Shown here piece after piece: positions 43,266 to 53,010 of a DNA stretch of 64,000 bases; positions within the stretch are counted from its first letter, which is position 1; each line of letters starts with the position of its first letter. The notes beneath the pieces are model-generated. The model ran no database searches. It saw only the letters and a program-made list of their open reading frames with translations, and was not told where the DNA came from. The position numbers were made by a program, and so were the translations under genes. This stretch comes from Planococcus wigleyi (GTDB lineage: Bacteria; Bacillota; Bacilli; Bacillales_A; Planococcaceae), in the NCBI RefSeq assembly GCF_014836985.1, contig NZ_JACSPU010000001.1, positions 1,082,833-1,146,832 of the forward strand, in the 5' to 3' direction.

Positions 43266-43704
43266 CTTATTTTGGAGCTGAAGTAACCGCTGTCTGCAGT
43301 GCGAGAAATGTAGAATTGGTAAAGTCTTTGGGAGCAGATCGAGTTATCGACTGCAACATTCAAAATTTTACTGATTCAAGTGAAACATGCGGTATCATCT
43401 TCGATACGATAGGCAAATCAAAGTTTTCGCAATGTAGAAGCACTCTTAAAGAAAAAGGCATCTATCTTTCGTCAGCTGCACGAATGTCCGATTTTGCCCT
43501 AATGATTTCGACATCAGCCATGAACAATAAGAGGCTGATAGGCGGCCTAGCACCGATGAGAAAAAAAGATTTGCTCTTTCTGAAGAATTGATTGAAACTT
43601 GAAAGATTAAATCAATCATCGATTGAAGCTATCCTTTAGAAAGAATGGCAGAAGCTCATGCGTATGTAGAAAAAGGAAAGAAGAAGTGTGGTAATAACTT
43701 TTGA
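43266..43704 (+). pseudogene. Decayed zinc-type alcohol dehydrogenase / quinone oxidoreductase, 3' part
   Basis: The reading YFGAEVTAVCSARNVELVKS, SLGADRVIDCN and IIFDTIGKSKFSQCRSTL is the coenzyme-binding half of a medium-chain dehydrogenase. It has no start and begins directly at the end of the ABC operon. After LLFLK a frame change occurs. The remaining sequence (ERMAEAHAYVEKGKKK in a second frame) also carries two TGA stops where relatives have glycine and arginine. The front of the gene is lost, so this is a clear pseudogene and marks a deletion junction. Confidence 0.85.
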
Positions 43705-43768
43705 ACGTTTTGAACCATTTTAGCCTTACTAGCTATTAATAGAAACCAAAGATCCTATATCGATTTAG

Positions 43769-43823
43769 AAGCTGAGGAAGCCCAATTCGTGTTTGAACAC
43801 GATTGGCTTCCTCAGCTTTTTTG
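43769..43823 (+). terminator. Strong terminator
   Basis: AAGCTGAGGAAGCC pairs with GGCTTCCTCAGCTT, extended by inner pairing, then six T. Confidence 0.9.
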
Positions 43824-43903
43824 CACTGAACAATTAAAAGAAAAGCTATAATTAATTTTTTAAATAAAACTGAGTATTCAATCTTTTAATAAGAACAAAC
43901 GTT

Positions 43904-43912
43904 TGGTATAAT
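43904..43912 (+). promoter_or_regulatory. Extended -10 promoter
   Basis: TGG-TATAAT with no good -35 box lies about 230 bases ahead of the DrrA-like gene and in the right direction. Confidence 0.45.
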
Positions 43913-44146
43913 GAGACGTAGTTAAGGAATGCGATATTTTTAATCAGTAAAAAACCGGTAGTATAATTTTAGATATAAGTACACTCAACTATTACCTGCC
44001 ATTTCACCTGACAGCCATCTGCCTCTATATTCCAATCAGTCTAACAAGAAATGTAAAGTATTTTCTAGACTTATCTATTGTTGGTGAAGCCTGGAGATTA
44101 TGATCATTGTTGATCTACCCATCAAATCATAGAAAAGGTGAGGAGT

Positions 44147-45145
44147 ATGTGGGAAGGCGAAAACATTCTACAGAACAATGACTTGGCTATTGAGGCGCAG
44201 GGTTTGGTAAAAGTATTCGGGAAAGAGCGTGCAGTCGATGGCGTCGACCTGGCCATTCAGAAAGGAACAGTTTATGGTTTTTTAGGTCCGAATGGAGCAG
44301 GCAAAACGACGACTATCCGAATGTTGGCAACGCTCCTTCCTGCAGATGCAGGTAAAGCCCGTATTTTTGGCCATGACTTGGTTTCAGACAGTGCGGCGAT
44401 CAGGCGCCGAATCAGTCTGACGGGCCAATACGCGTCGATTGACGAGGATTTGACGGGCGTTGAAAACCTGATGCTGATCGCTCGGCTGATGGGGTATACA
44501 CGGGGGCAAGCTAGAAGCCGGGCAATGGAATTATTGGAAGCTTTCGGATTGGAACGTGCCGCAAAACGCCAGGTGAAAAAGTATTCAGGTGGTATGCGTC
44601 GTCGCATCGATATTGCAGCGAGCATCGTAGTGACGCCGGATCTGCTGTTTTTGGATGAACCGACTACAGGACTCGACCCACGCAGCCGCAATCAAGTCTG
44701 GGATATCATCCGCGCACTGGTTCGGGCTGGGACGACGGTTTTGCTGACGACGCAGTACCTAGAAGAAGCAGATCAATTGGCAGACCGGATCGGGGTTATC
44801 CACAACGGCAAAATTATTGCTGAAGGGACCAGCAATGAGCTGAAGGCATCGGTCGGAAGAGGGACATTAAATGTCCAGTTGGTTAATGCTGAAGACCAGT
44901 GGCGTGCACAGGCCATACTGGAAGAAAAGCTGGATGCTGCAGTTCATCTTGGAGCTGATTCCACGTCTTTGACGGCGCAGGCTGATGATTCTGCACGCGT
45001 CGCGGAAGCATTAGCTGAATTTGCCGAACAGCGTATCGATGTCAGTGATTTTTCTTTAGGACGCCCCAGCCTTGATGAAGTGTTTTTAACGTTGACAGGT
45101 AAGTCTGCAGATCAGCAACATGCTTCTGAGGAGGAGACCTTATGA
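44147..45145 (+). CDS. drrA: DrrA-type ABC exporter ATPase
   Basis: The 332-residue ATPase has Walker [10 protein letters not shown] near residue 42, signature [12 protein letters not shown] near 144, Walker [21 protein letters not shown] near 164 and the DrrA-type C-terminal domain (about 230-320, with [16 protein letters not shown]). Relatives export drugs or lipids together with an integral membrane partner. The ATG at 44147 has GGTGAGGAG upstream. The stop overlaps the permease start as ATGA. Confidence 0.9.
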   Translation: MWEGENILQNNDLAIEAQGLVKVFGKERAVDGVDLAIQKGTVYGFLGPNGAGKTTTIRMLATLLPADAGKARIFGHDLVSDSAAIRRRISLTGQYASIDEDLTGVENLMLIARLMGYTRGQARSRAMELLEAFGLERAAKRQVKKYSGGMRRRIDIAASIVVTPDLLFLDEPTTGLDPRSRNQVWDIIRALVRAGTTVLLTTQYLEEADQLADRIGVIHNGKIIAEGTSNELKASVGRGTLNVQLVNAEDQWRAQAILEEKLDAAVHLGADSTSLTAQADDSARVAEALAEFAEQRIDVSDFSLGRPSLDEVFLTLTGKSADQQHASEEETL

Positions 45146-45996
45146 CTGTCCAACTTCAAACAAAAAATTCGATCGGCACAGATTCAAGCATAGACGAGCG
45201 TTTGCATCAAGCCATCGCTTCAGGCAAACGCCCAGAGCCGCCGAATGCTTTCGCTTCGACAATGGCGTTTGCTTCGCGCGCCTTGCTGCGGATCAAGCAC
45301 GTTCCTGAACAGATGTTTGACGTTACCGTTTTTCCGATTATTTTTCTGCTGATGTTTACGTATTTATTTGGTGGAGCCATTGCCGGATCGACCCGTGACT
45401 ATTTGCAATTCCTTCTGCCCGGCATTTTGGTGATGACAGTTGCCCAAATTACAATGTATACGGGCATAGATTTGAATAACGATATACGAAAAGGGATCTT
45501 TGACCGGTTCCGGACCTTGCCGATTTGGCTGCCTTCTGCGTTGATCGGCGCCTTGTTGGTTGATGTCATCCGCTATTCGATGGCTTCTGTCATCATGATC
45601 CTTCTAGGGTTGATGCTCGGTTTTCGGCCGGAAGGCGGCCTGATGGGTGTGGCATTTGCCATTGGGCTGGTGCTAATTTTCTCTTTCAGTTTGTCATGGA
45701 TTTGGACAACTTTCGGGTTGATTGTCCGTTCCGAAAAATCGTTGATGATGATTAGTTTTTTGGTGCTCATGCCGTTGACTTTTGTCAGTAATGTTTTTGT
45801 AGAGCCTGAAACCTTGCCGACTTGGCTACAGGGATTCGTAAACAGCAACCCGATTTCCATTTTAGCAACAGCGGTACGTGGATTCATGCATGGAACAGGA
45901 ACTTGGCAGCAGGTGGCCGGTGTTCTGGTGGTGTCGGCTATCATGACAGCTATTTTTGCCCCGCTCACGATGTATCTATATCGAAATAAGAAATGA
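45142..45996 (+). CDS. drrB: DrrB-type ABC exporter permease
   Basis: The 284-residue ABC-2 type permease has a 50-residue soluble N-terminus and six hydrophobic segments, including [20 protein letters not shown] near residue 58 and [20 protein letters not shown] near 211. It works with the preceding ATPase, whose gene overlaps by four bases; GAGGAGGAG lies in the overlap as ribosome site. The substrate is unknown; daunorubicin-type exporters give the family its name. Confidence 0.9.
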   Translation: MTVQLQTKNSIGTDSSIDERLHQAIASGKRPEPPNAFASTMAFASRALLRIKHVPEQMFDVTVFPIIFLLMFTYLFGGAIAGSTRDYLQFLLPGILVMTVAQITMYTGIDLNNDIRKGIFDRFRTLPIWLPSALIGALLVDVIRYSMASVIMILLGLMLGFRPEGGLMGVAFAIGLVLIFSFSLSWIWTTFGLIVRSEKSLMMISFLVLMPLTFVSNVFVEPETLPTWLQGFVNSNPISILATAVRGFMHGTGTWQQVAGVLVVSAIMTAIFAPLTMYLYRNKK

Positions 45997-46108
45997 CACG
46001 GAAGCAACACCTGATTATGGAATGCTTTTTCTCTGCCGGTATTGACAGAATAGTCTATACTAAAGGCTGATACGGAGATTTATAAAAGCCGATGAGGAGG
46101 AAAAGTAA

Positions 46109-46651
46109 ATGAAAGTTGCAGTAATCGTAGGAAGCGTACGAAAAGATTCATTCAACCGGAAATTAGCGGAGTTTGTAAAAAAACGTTACAACAACAGATT
46201 TGACATGGAGATTCTGGATTTGAGTGTCCTGCCTTTGTACAGCCAAGACATTGAAAATAATGAACCGCAGGAAATCACTAATTTCAAGAAGTCGGTCAAA
46301 GAAGCGGATGCGGTTCTTTGGGTGACTCCGGAATACAACTCAACCATTCCTGGTGTCCTAGGAAATGCCATCGACTGGCTGTCACGTGTTGATAAAGTGA
46401 TGATCGGCAAGCCATCCTGGATCATGGGTGCTTCCATGGGAAATTTGGGAACTGTTAAAGCGCAGATGCATTTACGCGATATTCTTTTTGCGCCAGGGCT
46501 GCAATCTCCAGTGCTGATCGGCAATGAAATCTATGTCGGGGCGGTCCATACGAAAATGGATGAAGCAGGGAATATCACAGATGAAGCGACTGTGGCTTTT
46601 CTGGATACTGTAGTAGATAATTTCGAACAGTGGATGAAATGCTTTAATTAG
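46109..46651 (+). CDS. NADPH-dependent FMN reductase
   Basis: The 180-residue flavodoxin-fold protein shows VGSVRKDSFNRKLAEF (FMN phosphate loop, near residue 8), TPEYNSTIPGVLGNAIDWLSR near 73-93 and GASMGNLGTVKAQ near 110. It reduces FMN, quinones or azo compounds with NADPH. GAGGAGGAAAAG precedes the ATG. The next gene, a phosphoesterase, begins 22 bases later. Confidence 0.9.
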   Translation: MKVAVIVGSVRKDSFNRKLAEFVKKRYNNRFDMEILDLSVLPLYSQDIENNEPQEITNFKKSVKEADAVLWVTPEYNSTIPGVLGNAIDWLSRVDKVMIGKPSWIMGASMGNLGTVKAQMHLRDILFAPGLQSPVLIGNEIYVGAVHTKMDEAGNITDEATVAFLDTVVDNFEQWMKCFN

Positions 46652-46673
46652 TCGGCTGTAGGGGGAATGACAA

Positions 46674-47477
46674 GTGAAGATCGCCATCTTATCTGATATA
46701 CACGAAGGCTTGAACCGCAAAAGATCTGGCACTGATGTTTTCGGTTTGCTGCAGGAATGGCTGGCCACACATAAGCCGGATGTTTTTATCATCAGTGGCG
46801 ATATGGCTTCAGGCCCTGAAAAGAGCCTAGCTCTTTTAAATCGATTGCAAAGCGGCTTTCCAAAAACTCAGATTCTTTATGTCCATGGCAACCACGATGT
46901 ATACCATGAGAATGCCACTGCTGCATATAATATGCTTCTGCAGTTTGCTGGCAATCTCGGCAATGGTCCGGTTCACTTGAACGAAGAGTGGGTCGTAATC
47001 GGAGATGGCGGATGGTATGACTATACATTCGGTATCGAAGAGTATACCGCTGAACAGTTTTCTGCCGGGCAATTCAACGATTTCACATGGCCGGATAAAA
47101 TCCATGCCCATTGGCCGGAGAATGATGTGGCAATCACAGAAAGGTATTTGGCGAAGCTGGAGAATTGGCTCATGGCCAATCAGGAAAAGAACATCATTCT
47201 GGTCAGTCATTTTGTGCCGTTAGCCCATTTTGTCCAAGTTAAAAACGACCCTGCCTGGGATTTCTTCAATGCCATGATGGGAAGTAAAGGCATTGGGGAA
47301 CTGGCTGAAAAATACGGCGTGAAAAAATTGATTTTCGGCCATATTCATACGCGGTATCATGAAGAATACAAAGGCATCGATTGCATCTGCAATCCCCTTG
47401 GCTACTATCCGCACGAATGGAAAAACGATTCTGCTGAGGAGGAAATCAATTCAGCGATAAATGTCATCGAAATCTGA
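46674..47477 (+). CDS. Metallophosphoesterase
   Basis: The 267-residue protein has the five metallophosphoesterase blocks: SDIHEG near residue 7, SGDMASG near 42, GNHDVY near 72, SHFVP near 181 and GHIHTRYH near 223. It should hold two metal ions and cut phosphomono- or diesters; the substrate is not known. GTG start at 46674 with GGGGGAATGACAA upstream. It follows the FMN reductase closely, so co-transcription is likely. Confidence 0.9.
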   Translation: MKIAILSDIHEGLNRKRSGTDVFGLLQEWLATHKPDVFIISGDMASGPEKSLALLNRLQSGFPKTQILYVHGNHDVYHENATAAYNMLLQFAGNLGNGPVHLNEEWVVIGDGGWYDYTFGIEEYTAEQFSAGQFNDFTWPDKIHAHWPENDVAITERYLAKLENWLMANQEKNIILVSHFVPLAHFVQVKNDPAWDFFNAMMGSKGIGELAEKYGVKKLIFGHIHTRYHEEYKGIDCICNPLGYYPHEWKNDSAEEEINSAINVIEI

Positions 47478-47558
47478 TGAAGTCTTTGTCCATGTTTACT
47501 CCGCTCTTCTCAAAGGAATAGGATAAGCAATACCTAATTGGAGAGGCGGATCAGATTA

Positions 47559-48110
47559 ATGGATATCTACACAATCGGACATTCCAGCCATTCAAAAGAG
47601 TTTTTTGACGAGATGCTAAAATCTCGATCTATCGAACTTTTAGCAGATGTTCGGGCATTCCCGGGAAGCCGCAAGTGGCCACAATTCTCAAAAGACGAAT
47701 TTCCAGTCTGGCTTGAAGCAGAAGGATTCGCATACGAACACTTCCCGAAGCTCGGTGGCAGGCGACGAAAGTCGAAAGACATGGAAGAAGATCGGAATGC
47801 AGGCTGGCGCAACCAGTCTTTTCATAACTATGCGGATTACACACTGACAGAAGAATTCCAAGAGGGCATAAAAGAATTATTGCAGAAAGCGGCTGTCAAA
47901 CGGACGGCGTATTGTTGTTCAGAGCGCCATCCTGCGCGTTGCCACCGTCTGCTGATCAGCAATTATCTGACCGCAAACGGCCATCGCGTCTTGCACATCA
48001 TCGATGGAAAAAAAGGGGCGGTCGATATTGTTGAGCATGAAGTGGGCATGTGGGGAGCCAAGGCTGTGGTGGATGCCAAAGGTATAGTAACTTATCCAAA
48101 AGAGGAATAA
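47559..48110 (+). CDS. DUF488 family protein
   Basis: The 183-residue protein begins MDIYTIGHSSHSKEFFDEML and continues LLADVRAFPGSRKWPQFSK. It contains the cysteine motif YCCSERHPARCHRLLI near 127-142, typical of DUF488 proteins, which are small, possibly metal-binding and of unknown role. The ATG at 47559 is preferred to an in-frame TTG at 47538, as the latter falls in the purine-rich ribosome region. Confidence 0.85.
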   Translation: MDIYTIGHSSHSKEFFDEMLKSRSIELLADVRAFPGSRKWPQFSKDEFPVWLEAEGFAYEHFPKLGGRRRKSKDMEEDRNAGWRNQSFHNYADYTLTEEFQEGIKELLQKAAVKRTAYCCSERHPARCHRLLISNYLTANGHRVLHIIDGKKGAVDIVEHEVGMWGAKAVVDAKGIVTYPKEE

Positions 48111-48121
48111 ACCACAACCAA

Positions 48122-48160
48122 AAAACCTGCAGACCTTGTGAAGGATCTGCAGGTTTTCTT
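48122..48160. terminator. Terminator between convergent genes
   Basis: AAAACCTGCAGA pairs with TCTGCAGGTTTT (perfect 12 bases), with an inner CCTT/AAGG pair and T-rich end. Confidence 0.9.
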
Positions 48161-48186
48161 CTGTCCTGATGGTGGTCTTGATCGTT

Positions 48187-49161
48187 TTAGAATCTTTTGC
48201 TTGTCAGACGGCCAAGTAAAAAGGCTCCAGCAACCACCCCAATGGCAGCATTGGTCTTTTTGGTGAATACCTGCTTCACGACCAGGTTTAAATTCTGTGG
48301 GCGCTCTGCCAGTCTTCGCATAAAGTAGCCATACCAGTCTGTACCGAAAGGAATGTACGTGCAGAAATTGTAGCCTTGTTCCGCCAGTTCCAGCTGCATT
48401 TCCTTGCGGAAACCATAAAGCATCTGGAATTCGAATTTTTCTTTCGGAATGCTATGGTCAATCACGAATTGTTTTACGTGGTTGATGACATTGTGGTCAT
48501 GTGTCGCAATGGAAGTGAATTTGCCGTTCAATAGATGATACTCGATCAACTCAATAAAATTGGCATCAATTTCTTCTTTGGTTTGATAGGCAACTGCTTC
48601 TGGTTCTTTGTAAGCGCCTTTGACAATGCGCAGGCGGTACTTGCTGTATTTTTGAATGTCTTCCTCGGCTCTGAAGAAATAGGATTGAATCACAGTCCCG
48701 ATATTGTCATAGTCCTTCGATAATTCCTCCAACAAGTCGAACGATGGCTGCAGGCGCGCATAATTTTCCATATCAAAATTAATGAAAATGTCATAAGCGG
48801 ACGCTTTTTCGACGATTTCCTTGATATTTTCAAGACAGAAATCGTAATCGATGTCCAACCCAAGCTGTGAAGGTTTTAAGGAAATATGGGCATCCACTTG
48901 ATGTGCATGGATAGCATCCACAACACCCAAGATTTGTTTTTTTGCGTGTAAAGCTTCTGCTTTGTCGTGGACAAATTCACCCAGATTATCGATGGTGCAG
49001 CTGATTCCTTGTGCATTCAGTTCTTTGATGCTGCCCATGGCTTCTTCGATATTGGTTCCAGCGACAACACTATGTGCCCCCAGCTTAAATCCGTAATTTT
49101 GTGCTGCTTTATTTAAAAGTTGGTTTTCTGAAAGATGCATAAAGAAATTTTTAACGATCAT
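48187..49161 (-). CDS. Proline dehydrogenase
   Basis: The 324-residue flavoenzyme oxidises proline to pyrroline-5-carboxylate. Its barrel contains HISLKPSQLGLDID near residue 91, NFDMENYAR near 128, RIVKGAYKEPEAVAY near 178, ATHDHNVIN near 217, and the hallmark YIPFGTDWYGYFMRRLAERPQN near 270. Unlike many relatives, the end (after residue 300) is a short glycine/alanine-rich hydrophobic tail, AAIGVVAGAFLLGRL, that may anchor the protein in the membrane. No pyrroline-5-carboxylate dehydrogenase gene is adjacent. ATG at 49161; only a weak ribosome site. Confidence 0.9.
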   Translation of the reverse strand: MIVKNFFMHLSENQLLNKAAQNYGFKLGAHSVVAGTNIEEAMGSIKELNAQGISCTIDNLGEFVHDKAEALHAKKQILGVVDAIHAHQVDAHISLKPSQLGLDIDYDFCLENIKEIVEKASAYDIFINFDMENYARLQPSFDLLEELSKDYDNIGTVIQSYFFRAEEDIQKYSKYRLRIVKGAYKEPEAVAYQTKEEIDANFIELIEYHLLNGKFTSIATHDHNVINHVKQFVIDHSIPKEKFEFQMLYGFRKEMQLELAEQGYNFCTYIPFGTDWYGYFMRRLAERPQNLNLVVKQVFTKKTNAAIGVVAGAFLLGRLTSKRF

Positions 49162-49458
49162 TTTTATTGCCCCAATCTTCTCTGTATTTTTTACGGAACA
49201 AATTAGTGGAAGGAAATCTAAATTATATTTAAAAAAACATCTAGGAGCAAAATAATTTTGCGCTAATAACTATCCCTATCTATAATAATGCAAAATTATG
49301 ATGCATTTTGCAATCTTTATTTTTTCTATTTTGATATTTATTGAATTTTTCAATCAATAAAGGGACAAATAGTGAAAATTGCAGTGTGCACTTTCAGAAG
49401 TAATGGACTTTGGTAAACTGGAATTAGAAGAAAAATCAATAATCAAAGGAGGGTGCGA

Positions 49459-50022
49459 ATGGAAACTGACTATCTCTTTGAAACTCAGCGGCTTGGTTTC
49501 AGAAGTTGGAAAACGCAGGATCGGGAACCGTTTGCAGCTATGGCGGCAGATCAAGAAGTGATGCGCTATTTTCCAAAAACCCTGATGAAAGATGAAGCGG
49601 ACCTTTTAATTGACCGCTTTAACGCACATTTTGAGGATAAAGGGTATACCATGTGGGCCGTGGAACGCAAAGAAGACAGGGCGTTCATTGGATTTATTGG
49701 TCTGTTGGAAATCACCATGCCCATCGAAGGACAAGGGGCAGCGGAAATTGGCTGGCGTTTGGACAAGCGCTATTGGAAACAAGGCTATGCGCTTGAAGGG
49801 GCGAAAGGCTGTCTAGCGTATGCATTCGGTCCTTTGGATATGGCAGAGGTCTATTCCTTTACTTCAACGACCAATCTCCCTTCGGAAACTGTTATGAAAA
49901 GGATCGGTATGAAAAAAGTAGGCGAATTTGAACATCCGAAACTGGATTCCAGCAGTCCGCTGAAGAAACATGTGCTATATAAAATCCATAGGCTGGATGC
50001 CGTAAAAGAATATGAAGAATGA
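49459..50022 (+). CDS. GNAT acetyltransferase, RimJ/RimL type
   Basis: The 187-residue protein matches RimJ/RimL-type GNAT enzymes: TQRLGFRSWKTQDREPF near the start, EIGWRLDKRYWKQGYALEGAKG near residues 95-116 (acetyl-CoA motif), and TSTTNLPSETVMKRIGMKKVG near 137-157. It may acetylate protein N-termini or small amines; substrate unknown. AAAGGAGGGTGCGA precedes the ATG at 49459. The next gene follows after 11 bases. Confidence 0.9.
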   Translation: METDYLFETQRLGFRSWKTQDREPFAAMAADQEVMRYFPKTLMKDEADLLIDRFNAHFEDKGYTMWAVERKEDRAFIGFIGLLEITMPIEGQGAAEIGWRLDKRYWKQGYALEGAKGCLAYAFGPLDMAEVYSFTSTTNLPSETVMKRIGMKKVGEFEHPKLDSSSPLKKHVLYKIHRLDAVKEYEE

Positions 50023-50033
50023 TGAGGTGCAAC

Positions 50034-50741
50034 ATGAAAAAGCATGTGTTGGAGAATTTCAATGAATTGGCAGGCATCTATGAGAAAATGAGAGATGCGA
50101 ATAATCTTTATAATACGCAATACGAACGGCCAGCGATGATGCAGCACATTCCTTTCACTATGGAGGGGATGAGAGGACTCGATGCGGGCTGTTCGGCAGG
50201 CTGGTATTCCAAACAATTGGCCGATCGAGGGGCACAAGTGACAGCCGTAGACTTGAGTCCCGAAATGGTCAATGCTACACAAAAGCTGCTTGGCGAAAAA
50301 GTGGAAGCCCTGTGCTTGGATTTGGAAGAACCTTTGCCTTTTGACGACCATCGTTTCGATTTTATTGTAAGTTCCTTGACCTTGCATTACTTGAAGGATT
50401 GGCAAGGGGTTTTTTCGGAGTTCAGCCGCGTACTGAAGCCAGGAGGGAGTTTTCTGCTGTCGATCCATCATCCTTTGACGGATCTGCAGCTGTTGGACGA
50501 TGCTCATTATTTTTCGACTGAATTGATTGTCGACCAATGGAATAAGGCAGGAAAAATTTACAATATGCCATTTTATCGCCGGCCGTTAAGTGAAATCCTT
50601 AATACGCTGCTAAGCTTTTTTTCAATCGAGCAAGTGATAGAGCCAAAACCAACAGCACAATTTAAGGAATTGGCACCTGAACAATATGAACGATTGTTGA
50701 AGAGCCCAAATTTCCTGATTTTGAAAGTCCGAAAAAAATAA
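50034..50741 (+). CDS. Class I SAM-dependent methyltransferase
   Basis: The 235-residue protein has motif I LDAGCSAGWYSKQLADRGA near residue 51, VTAVDLSPEMV near 70, FDFIVSSLTLHYLKDW near 106 and RVLKPGGSFLLSIHHP near 131. It belongs to the UbiE/Methyltransf_11-type enzymes; the acceptor is not known. AGGTGCAAC before the ATG at 50034 is the ribosome site. It probably forms a two-gene unit with the acetyltransferase. Confidence 0.9.
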   Translation: MKKHVLENFNELAGIYEKMRDANNLYNTQYERPAMMQHIPFTMEGMRGLDAGCSAGWYSKQLADRGAQVTAVDLSPEMVNATQKLLGEKVEALCLDLEEPLPFDDHRFDFIVSSLTLHYLKDWQGVFSEFSRVLKPGGSFLLSIHHPLTDLQLLDDAHYFSTELIVDQWNKAGKIYNMPFYRRPLSEILNTLLSFFSIEQVIEPKPTAQFKELAPEQYERLLKSPNFLILKVRKK

Positions 50742-50753
50742 AAAACAAAACAA

Positions 50754-50784
50754 TCCCCCCACTCGGTACAACCAAGTGGGGGGA
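50754..50784. terminator. Terminator between methyltransferase and yhfH
   Basis: TCCCCCCACT pairs with AGTGGGGGGA; T-rich sequence on the minus strand suits the yhfH side. Confidence 0.8.
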
Positions 50785-50793
50785 ATTCATGTT

Positions 50794-50922
50794 CTATTCG
50801 TCTTTATTGCACATGCAACGTTCACATTCGTAGATGATGGACTGGTGCTGCTCCTTGATTTCGCATCCGCACTCGCGGCATTCTTTCATTGAGCGTGTCT
50901 CATATGTTTTAGTCGTTTTCAT
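50794..50922 (-). CDS. yhfH: YhfH-family small zinc-ribbon-like protein
   Basis: The 42-residue protein has CRECGCEIKEQHQ near residues 14-26 and YECERCMCNKDE at the end, giving two cysteine knuckles as in the YhfH family of Bacillales. It probably binds one zinc ion. GGAGGAGATCATT precedes the ATG at 50922. Role unknown. Confidence 0.85.
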   Translation of the reverse strand: MKTTKTYETRSMKECRECGCEIKEQHQSIIYECERCMCNKDE

Positions 50923-51000
50923 AATGATCTCCTCCAATAGGTTAATTTGGTTTGAATGCCGTGGCGTTGGAAAGGATGCTAATCAGTAGACATGTGTTGC

Positions 51001-52293
51001 TTACTTAGTTGTTGTGAATTGAGCGGTTTCAGTCGAGCCCTTCATAGCAGTTGTCGAGCTTGTACCGCCCGAAACGATCTGTGAAATCTCATCGAAGTAG
51101 CTTGTACCAACTTCACGCTGGTGGCGTGTCGCTGTGTAGCCTTTCGATTCGTTAGCGAATTCAGCTTGCTGCAGCTTCGAGTATGCCGCCATGCCGTTGT
51201 CTTTGTAATCGTGAGCAAGTTCGAACATACTGTGGTTCAATGAGTGGAAGCCAGCCAATGTAACGAACTGGAACTTGTAACCCATCTTGCCAAGTTCAAC
51301 CTGGTATTTCGCGATTGTTTCTTCATCAAGCTTCGCTTTCCAGTTGAATGAAGGTGAACAGTTATAGGCAAGCAATTTGCCAGGGAATTCAGCATGGATG
51401 GCATCAGCAAATTGTTGAGCTTCTTCCAGGTTCGGGTGGGACGTTTCACACCACACAAGATCCGCATAAGGTGCATATGCCAGGCCGCGTGCGATAGCTT
51501 GGTCAATTCCTGCGTTCGTACGGTAGAAGCCTTCAGGTGTGCGTTCGCCTGTGATGAAAGCATGGTCGCGTGGATCGATGTCGCTTGTGATCAAATCAGC
51601 TGCATCTGCATCCGTACGGGCGATGATGAGGGTCGGTACGCCGAGTACATCAGCTGCCAATCGGGCTGCAGTCAGGTTTCTTACTGCATTTTGAGTTGGA
51701 AGCAATACTTTGCCTCCCAAATGTCCGCATTTTTTCTCGGAAGCCAATTGATCTTCAAAGTGGACGCCTGCAGCTCCTGCTTCGATCATCGCTTTCATCA
51801 ATTCGTAGACATTCAGCGGTCCGCCAAAGCCGGCCTCTGCATCTGCTACGATTGGTGCGAACCAGTCAAAGCCTTCTGTGCCTTCAACGCCATCGATTTG
51901 ATCTGCACGTTGAAGTGCCTGGTTAATTTTCTTCACTACATCAGGTACTGAATTGACCGGGTACAAACTTTGGTCAGGGTACATCTGGCCTGCAGAGTTT
52001 GCATCCGCAGCTACTTGCCAGCCGCTCAGGTAAATTGCTTTTAATCCTGCTTTAACTTGTTGAACTGCCTGGTTGCCAGTTAATGCGCCGAGTGCATTCA
52101 CAAAATCTTCTTCGTGAATCGAGCGGAACAAGCGTTCAGCACCTTTTCTCGCCAATGTATGTTCAATCTGGATAGAACCGCGAAGCTTTACGACTTCCTC
52201 AGCTGTGTACATACGTTCAATGCCGTTCCAGCGTTCGTCTTGTTCCCAGCTCTTATTCAGTTCCTCGATTTGTTGTTGTTTGTTTGCGACCAT
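51001..52293 (-). CDS. aceA: Isocitrate lyase
   Basis: The 430-residue enzyme cleaves isocitrate to succinate and glyoxylate in the glyoxylate cycle. It has the active-site signature [14 protein letters not shown] near residues 184-197, [26 protein letters not shown] just before it, [17 protein letters not shown] near 220, and [15 protein letters not shown] near 310. Length is normal. The ATG at 52293 has AAAGGG at nine-base spacing; an in-frame ATG at 52302 lies too close to it. Malate synthase is not adjacent, so the pathway partner must be elsewhere. Confidence 0.95.
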   Translation of the reverse strand: MVANKQQQIEELNKSWEQDERWNGIERMYTAEEVVKLRGSIQIEHTLARKGAERLFRSIHEEDFVNALGALTGNQAVQQVKAGLKAIYLSGWQVAADANSAGQMYPDQSLYPVNSVPDVVKKINQALQRADQIDGVEGTEGFDWFAPIVADAEAGFGGPLNVYELMKAMIEAGAAGVHFEDQLASEKKCGHLGGKVLLPTQNAVRNLTAARLAADVLGVPTLIIARTDADAADLITSDIDPRDHAFITGERTPEGFYRTNAGIDQAIARGLAYAPYADLVWCETSHPNLEEAQQFADAIHAEFPGKLLAYNCSPSFNWKAKLDEETIAKYQVELGKMGYKFQFVTLAGFHSLNHSMFELAHDYKDNGMAAYSKLQQAEFANESKGYTATRHQREVGTSYFDEISQIVSGGTSSTTAMKGSTETAQFTTTK

Positions 52294-52947
52294 GTCATCC
52301 ATCCCTTTCTGATTTGAGAATCAACAATCTGTGTTAGTACAGTTTGTTTTCTTGTTAATTAATATATAACAGAAAGAGATGGTTGTCTTCAAAATTGGAC
52401 AAAAGCGATTATTTACCGATAAGGGACGACTATTCGCGATGAAGAAGAGAGAGTATTCTGATATCCTGTTTCAATACAGTTTTAGGAGAAGTATGAGGAA
52501 AGGGGAAGGTGAGGACGATGGAAGCGAATAGGAGGATGCAGACTGGCGATGGATGCAAAAAGTACTGTTGAAGAAGCAGTGATTTTGGACAAACCGTTTA
52601 GAAAAACATACCGTCTCTACATAATAACCATTCAATCATGCAATCTTTGAATTTGATTCCTTTTATATATAGAAGGAACAGAAAAAATTTAAGAGGAAAA
52701 CTATGCTTAAAACCTTGCCACAGCTAATTTGAAAAGAGGGACCCAAGGCACTCTCAAAGCAGTTTCTTCTATATAATAGAAGCTCTTATGGAATGACGAT
52801 AAAAATTGACAAGTGCACACACGTTCAGAAGGCATACAGAAAAGGGAAAGGATGATCTATTACATCCATCATTAGGCTGAATCCATAAAAGCAATAGAAC
52901 AGGATTTTCGTTCATCGAAAGTGGTTCTTGCCCGCGATAAAGTAAAA
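52294..52947. other. Upstream region of aceA and non-coding spacer
   Basis: A plausible minus-strand promoter lies at 52363-52392 (TTGAAG, 18 bases, TTATAT). Beyond that, up to 52947, only short open frames occur, with no ribosome-site-backed start and no recognisable protein, so nothing is called. Confidence 0.4.
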
Positions 52948-52985
52948 AAACAGCTGCAGCTAGGAAGAAAGCTGCGGCTGTTTCT
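52948..52985 (-). terminator. Terminator of the fdhA operon
   Basis: AAACAGCTGCAGCT pairs with AAGCTGCGGCTGTTT with one mismatch, 25 bases beyond the DUF1641 gene end. Confidence 0.75.
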
Positions 52986-53010
52986 ATAAGGGAATATTTT
53001 TAAAAGCTTA

